From: CAZLBC01 sp964557575
GTDB lineage: Bacteria; Planctomycetota; Phycisphaerae; SM23-33
Assembly (NCBI GenBank): GCA_964557575.1
Contig: CAZLBC010000076.1
Span: 1 to 24,941, forward strand
Reading direction: 5' to 3'
DNA length: 24,941 bases
Shown here in pieces: positions 21,644-24,941 of the stretch. Within the stretch, counting starts at the first letter, position 1; every line of letters begins with the position of its first letter. Under the pieces are notes generated by a model. That model was not told the origin of the DNA and searched no databases. It saw only the letters and a list, made by a program, of their open reading frames with translations. Both the position numbers and the translations under genes were made by a program.

Positions 21644-23474
21644 CGGTGTTCCCCCGCGAGACCAGTTCCAGGACGAACGCCGCGGCGAGGGTGACGCCGA
21701 GCCATATCGGCCCGACCCAGACGAAGCCCGCCGCGTACCCCCCGTAGGGGCGCGCCAGCTCGCCGACCAGGGCGTCGTTGACGATGTAGATGAGCATCGC
21801 CGGTATGACGATCTTGATATCGAAGTCGAGCCAGTGTTCCTCGACCCACAGCAGGAAGATGTTCGCCAGCAGGGCCAGCATCGCCACCTGTGTCCCGATC
21901 GACCCGGTGTCGCCGAAGCGGCAGAGGCCGTACCAGGTCAGGCCCAGCAGCGCGGTCAGGACCCCCCGCATCAGCCAGTCGACCACGGGGGGCATCCGCA
22001 TGTCCGCCGACTCGTCGAGGTGGCCGCGGAGCCGCCGGGCGGTGAAGTACCAGCCGACGATAATGCTCTCGAGTATCCCCACCAGCACCAGGCCGTAGTT
22101 GTTGATGAAGTGGTCGACGACGTCCAGCAGGTACATGCCGCAGCCGGTGGCGAAGGGGATCCCCAGCAGGAACGCCGCCGCGCACAGGATCGAGGTCGAC
22201 AGGGTCCGCGAGATGGTAAAGTGGTCCAGCAGCGCCGAGCCGAAGGCCTCCACGATGGAGATCGAGCTCGAGAGCCCCGCGATGATCAGGGACGCGAAGA
22301 AGAGCACGCCGAAGATCGGGCCGCCCGGCATCCGGTTCAGGATCAGCGGGTAGGTCTTGAACAGGAGCCCCGGGCCGGCGAACCCGTACCCGGACACGCC
22401 GTCGGCGTAATCGTCGACGCCGAGTTCGTCCAGCTTCTCGTTCAGCGCGTCGGCCGGCATCCCCTCCCTCAATTCGCCGGCGAGGTCGTCGGGCAGGCGG
22501 GCCGCCAGGGCCGCGCCGTCCGCCCCCTCCTTGAGCCTGACGATCTCGGTCTGCCCCAGCTCCCGCGCCGAGAGGCCGTAGCCGGCGGCCGCGAACCCGA
22601 TCGCCGAAAAGACGGCGATGCCCGCGAACACCGAAAAAGCGCAGTTGCCCAGAGCGGTGATCACCGCGCTCTTGGTGACGTTGAAATTGTCGGGGAGGTA
22701 ACTGGCGTAGGCGATCATGATCCCGAAGCCGATCGAGAGCGTAAAGAATATCTGCCCCACCGCGTCGATCCACACCTGCGCGTCTTTCAGCCGGTCCCAG
22801 TCGGCCTGGCCGGGGTCGATGTACATCGCCACACCCCCCCACGCCCCCTCGAGGGTCAGCGACCAGACCACCAGCACCGCCACCACGCCGACCAGAAGCG
22901 GCATGAAAATCCGCACGGCCTTCTCGATGCCCTTCTGGATGCCCTTGACGGTGATCACCCAGTTCGCCGCCCAGACCGCGGCGAGCCCCCCGAGGATGTG
23001 CCACTGGACCGCGCCGAACGAGAACGGCGTGTCGCCCGCCGGCGGATCGGTCATCCCCAGGAACGTCTCGTCGAAGAAACCGGCCGGCTCCGGCCCCCAC
23101 CACCGCCCGAACGCCAGGAACAGGTAGTCGACGCACCAGCTGATGACCACCGCGTAGTAGACGACGATGCCGAACATCACGAAGGTCACCGACCACCAGC
23201 CCAGCCAGCCGAACCGGCCGTTGACCCGCCGCAGGGCGAGCGGGGCCGAGCCCTTCATGCGGTGGCCGAGCCCGAACTCGACGATCAGGATGGGGAGGCC
23301 GACGACGAAGAGGGCGATGAAGTACGGGATGAGAAACGCGAACCCCCCGTTGTCGAACGCGAGGTAGGGAAACCGCCAGATGTTCCCGAGCCCGATCGCG
23401 CTGCCGATGGCCGCGAGGATGAATCCCCAGGACGAGGTCCACCCCGCCCGCTGCCTGCCGTCAAGCTCCGCCAT
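21633..23474 (-). CDS. Sodium-dependent transporter, NSS/SNF family
   Basis: This 613-residue inner-membrane symporter is of the LeuT fold. TM1 shows the family signature WGFILAAIGSAIGLGNIWRF followed by PYLAFDNGGFAFLIPYF and GLPILIVEFGLGHRMKG. TM6 is visible as GQIFFTLSIGFGIMIAYASY and TM8 as FASLIIAGLSSSISIVEAF. It is longer than LeuT (about 510). Much of the excess is a hydrophilic, acidic segment at about 300-365 (RLKEGADGAALAARLPDD and onward), which falls near extracellular loop 4, between TM7 and TM8. The substrate, amino acid or other, is unknown. AAGGG lies 12 nt before the ATG, so the ribosome site is weak. It precedes and overlaps the SDR gene. Confidence 0.94.
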   Translation of the reverse strand: MAELDGRQRAGWTSSWGFILAAIGSAIGLGNIWRFPYLAFDNGGFAFLIPYFIALFVVGLPILIVEFGLGHRMKGSAPLALRRVNGRFGWLGWWSVTFVMFGIVVYYAVVISWCVDYLFLAFGRWWGPEPAGFFDETFLGMTDPPAGDTPFSFGAVQWHILGGLAAVWAANWVITVKGIQKGIEKAVRIFMPLLVGVVAVLVVWSLTLEGAWGGVAMYIDPGQADWDRLKDAQVWIDAVGQIFFTLSIGFGIMIAYASYLPDNFNVTKSAVITALGNCAFSVFAGIAVFSAIGFAAAGYGLSARELGQTEIVRLKEGADGAALAARLPDDLAGELREGMPADALNEKLDELGVDDYADGVSGYGFAGPGLLFKTYPLILNRMPGGPIFGVLFFASLIIAGLSSSISIVEAFGSALLDHFTISRTLSTSILCAAAFLLGIPFATGCGMYLLDVVDHFINNYGLVLVGILESIIVGWYFTARRLRGHLDESADMRMPPVVDWLMRGVLTALLGLTWYGLCRFGDTGSIGTQVAMLALLANIFLLWVEEHWLDFDIKIVIPAMLIYIVNDALVGELARPYGGYAAGFVWVGPIWLGVTLAAAFVLELVSRGNTDAA

Positions 23475-23486
23475 GTGCCGTGTGCC

Positions 23487-23609
23487 CTTTCATACGCCGC
23501 CGGTGGTCGTCGTGTTCACGCAGCGGGGCACAGCCCCTGTTTTCGCCCGAAGGAACACCGCGGGCGAAAAAGGGACCGTCCCCGGGTAAGCTGTCATGCG
23601 CCGCCGGTG
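23487..23609. repeat. 19-bp direct repeats flanking a REP-like element
   Basis: CTTTCATACGCCGCCGGTG (23487-23505) and CTGTCATGCGCCGCCGGTG (23591-23609) match at 17 of 19 positions. The right copy contains the rsmG stop codon. The left copy lies just upstream of the NSS gene. The period is 104 bp. Confidence 0.7.
23525..23582. repeat. Composite palindromic REP-like element
   Basis: The small palindrome GGGGC/GCCCC (23525-23537) is followed by a perfect 10-bp inverted repeat, TTTTCGCCCG (23540-23549) with CGGGCGAAAA (23561-23570). Next comes GGGAC/GTCCC (23572-23582). The last part matches the MITE core at 6527-6539. The RNA would form a strong hairpin between rsmG and the NSS gene. Confidence 0.75.
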
Positions 23610-24280
23610 ATTGTACCGGGTCGGGCGGGTTTTTCCAGCGTCAAAAAGCACCGCGGCGCCCCGCCGGGCAGCGTGAAAGGGTCCGTGACGGCCGCGGCGA
23701 GGCCGAACTTCTCCGCCTCGCGCCGGGCGAGGGGGAGGTCCGCCGCGGCCGCAGTCGGCGTCGCGTAGAACACGATCCGCCCCCCCGGGGCGAGCAGCCG
23801 GCGGACCGCCCGGACCATTTTCGCCGGTTTCCCCGCGGCCCGCAACAACACGTAGTCGTACTGCCCCGCGTGCTCGCGGGCCTGCCGGCGAACGACAGCC
23901 GCGTTCGTCAGGCCGAGCTTCGCGATCATCGCCGCAACAAAATCCACCTTCTTTTTCCGGCGCTCGAGGCCGGTGATCGCCAGCCGGGGATTGGCCCACG
24001 CCAGCGGCAGCAGCGGGAACCCGGCCCCGCACCCCACGTCGACCGCCGCGCAGGCGCCGCCGGTCAATTCCGGGAAAAAGAGCCCCGCGGCCAGGCTGTC
24101 GGCGACGTGCAGGACCCAGAATGCATCCCGGCCGGTGATCCGCGTGAGATTGGCCTTTTCATTGGCCGCCGCGAGGTCGGCGCAGAGCGTCTCCATCGCC
24201 GCCGGCCGGGCGACCGTCGCGGGATCGACGCCGCAGTTGATCAGGAAGTCGGCCGGAATACCGGCCCGTTCGTCGTTCAT
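23594..24280 (-). CDS. rsmG: 16S rRNA (guanine-N7) methyltransferase, RsmG-like
   Basis: The protein has 228 residues, near the family norm. RsmG (GidB) methylates the N7 of G527 in 16S rRNA using SAM. The pre-motif NLTRITGRDAFWVLHVADSL (44-63) corresponds to the family's NLT...HxxDSL. Motif I is VDVGCGAGFPLLPLA (80-94), followed by ITGLERRKKKVDFV. YDYVLLRAAGKP retains the Arg found in the usual SRA segment, and LLAPGGRIVFY is a typical strand-4/5 region. The sequence is divergent at several places (LRA for SRA, GCGAGFP for GTGPGLP), so a related substrate is possible. ATG 24280 lies 7 nt after a TACAGT box, so the mRNA may be leaderless. It is divergent from ssrA. Confidence 0.8.
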   Translation of the reverse strand: MNDERAGIPADFLINCGVDPATVARPAAMETLCADLAAANEKANLTRITGRDAFWVLHVADSLAAGLFFPELTGGACAAVDVGCGAGFPLLPLAWANPRLAITGLERRKKKVDFVAAMIAKLGLTNAAVVRRQAREHAGQYDYVLLRAAGKPAKMVRAVRRLLAPGGRIVFYATPTAAAADLPLARREAEKFGLAAAVTDPFTLPGGAPRCFLTLEKPARPGTITGGA

Positions 24281-24287
24281 ACGGGCA

Positions 24288-24315
24288 ACTGTACCGCTTT
24301 TGCGGTCTCCGTAAA
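24288..24315 (-). promoter_or_regulatory. Promoter of rsmG, predicted leaderless
   Basis: On the minus strand, TTTACG (24315-24310) and TACAGT (24293-24288) are 16 bp apart, with 7 nt from the -10 box to the ATG. No Shine-Dalgarno sequence fits in that space. Confidence 0.4.
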
Positions 24316-24337
24316 GGCAATTTCCGCTCATTGCGCC

Positions 24338-24366
24338 TTGGGAAACGGCCGATTGAGGGGTATAAT
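24338..24366 (+). promoter_or_regulatory. Promoter of ssrA
   Basis: TTGGGA (24338-24343) and a perfect TATAAT (24361-24366) are 17 bp apart. Transcription near 24373 gives a leader of about 56 nt before the mature 5' end. The leader contains the hairpin CCCGGC-GGAA-GCCGGG (24382-24397). Confidence 0.7.
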
Positions 24367-24428
24367 GGATATGGCTGGAAACCCGGCGGAAGCCGGGCAC
24401 CGGCCGAGACGACAGTGATCGACCATCC

Positions 24429-24778
24429 GGGGGCGAATTGGATTCGACCGGACGAGTTGAGATGTCGGCTGCGTGTCGAGGTTCCAGGAGGCCTCGTAAA
24501 ACACCTGGGCCATTTATAGTTGCCAATAACAACTATGCAATGGCTGCTTAAATAGCAGCCCGTCCCCCGACGCTTCGCCCGCGGGCGGCGGAAGGACGAC
24601 GAACAGCGGGCTTGCCGCAGCGGTGTTGCCGGGTTACCGCCGCGGGACACCCGTCCGGCTGGCCGTGAACGGATCGTGTCGCTTCGAGCCCGATCGGCGA
24701 GAACAAATAAAGCGACTATGCACGTAGGCGCCGCCATTGAAACGTCACGGGACGCGGGTTCGATTCCCGCCGCCTCCA
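24429..24778 (+). ncRNA. ssrA: tmRNA (SsrA)
   Basis: This is a 350-nt one-piece tmRNA. The 5' end GGGGGCG (24429-24435) pairs with CGCCTCC (24771-24777), and the discriminator is A24778. The D-like region GGATTCGACCGG follows the 5' end. The T arm is GCGGG/CCCGC with loop TTCGATT. The tag reading frame is 24522-24551 and encodes ANNNYAMAA before TAA. The preceding TATAGTT matches the conserved UAGUC region upstream of the resume codon. The tag stop lies in the loop of a 7-bp hairpin (GGCTGCT/AGCAGCC, 24542-24560). CCA is not encoded. It rescues stalled ribosomes together with SmpB, which is encoded in this window. The tag is one residue shorter than the E. coli tag, with AMAA in place of the ALAA protease signal. 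Confidence 0.96.
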
Positions 24779-24781
24779 TTC

Positions 24782-24845
24782 GACGAGTCCTCGCGACTCG
24801 TCTCTCGGCCAAACAAGGCCCGTTGCCCACCGGCAGCGGGCCTTG
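24782..24845 (+). terminator. Tandem hairpins after ssrA
   Basis: GACGAGT/ACTCGTC (24782-24788 with 24796-24802) is followed by a long stem. In it CAAGGCCCG (24814-24822) pairs with CGGGCCTTG (24837-24845), continued inward by TTGCC/GGCAG. Only a short, broken T-run follows. The 96 bp after it up to the window end show no gene start I can support. Confidence 0.6.
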
Positions 24846-24941
24846 TGCGTTTCGGCCTATAAACAAAGGGGTTTCGCGACTTCATCGCCGTGCCGCGAGG
24901 TCAAACCACGTGACGGGGTAGCCCCCGAAAACGCCGTTCCG

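Noticed and set aside
24631..24655. GGACACCC match inside tmRNA
   Set aside because: It lacks the CAATA extension and lies in a structured RNA region. Coincidence is likely.
24779..24941. Possible integrative-element junction after ssrA
   Set aside because: ssrA 3' ends are common attachment sites, but no repeat of the tmRNA end and no integrase is visible in the remaining bases.

Overview
The window is GC-rich, densely coded bacterial DNA. Its gene content points to the Planctomycetota or a related PVC lineage. The markers are an exported methyltransferase-like/PQQ-propeller/LamG protein, a Tat-exported Gfo/Idh/MocA oxidoreductase, a secreted DUF1080 protein, a secreted EF-hand protein and a long REP-type (Y1) transposase. 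This assignment comes from family recognition only. No rRNA is present to confirm it.

Left part (1-8.9 kb): an exported glycan or sugar processing neighbourhood. A very long PQQ-propeller gene runs off the left edge and is divergently transcribed from an AraC-family regulator. The control region between them carries two good promoters and repeated GGCGGATT half-sites. A Tat-signal Gfo/Idh/MocA oxidoreductase follows the regulator, then a strong terminator, a 178-bp IS66-like MITE, the convergent DUF1080 gene and a seven-EF-hand secreted protein.

Middle (8.9-16.4 kb): a 428-bp intergenic repeat cluster, a 1069-residue TPR lipoprotein and a fused CobA-HemD (uroporphyrinogen III methyltransferase/synthase). 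Divergent from the fusion is tRNA-Gln(CUG) with its own promoter and terminator. Just past the tRNA is a clearly AT-richer patch holding one unrecognised gene and a REP-associated Y1 transposase.

Right part (16.4-24.9 kb): a secreted right-handed beta-helix protein, then a housekeeping cluster of fmt and smpB. On the opposite strand lie an SDR oxidoreductase, an NSS sodium symporter and an RsmG-like 16S rRNA methyltransferase. Divergent from rsmG is ssrA (tmRNA). SmpB and tmRNA, which act together in ribosome rescue, are therefore encoded about 3.6 kb apart.

Several things run through the window. One is an interspersed short-repeat family (core TATTGRGTGTCC) found mainly between genes, with one copy in frame inside cobA-hemD. 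A second is a GGGGAC/GTCCCC palindrome family probably related to the REP transposase. A third is a recurring promoter layout in which the -10 box lies only 6-7 nt from the ATG (cobA-hemD, fmt, rsmG), predicting leaderless mRNAs.
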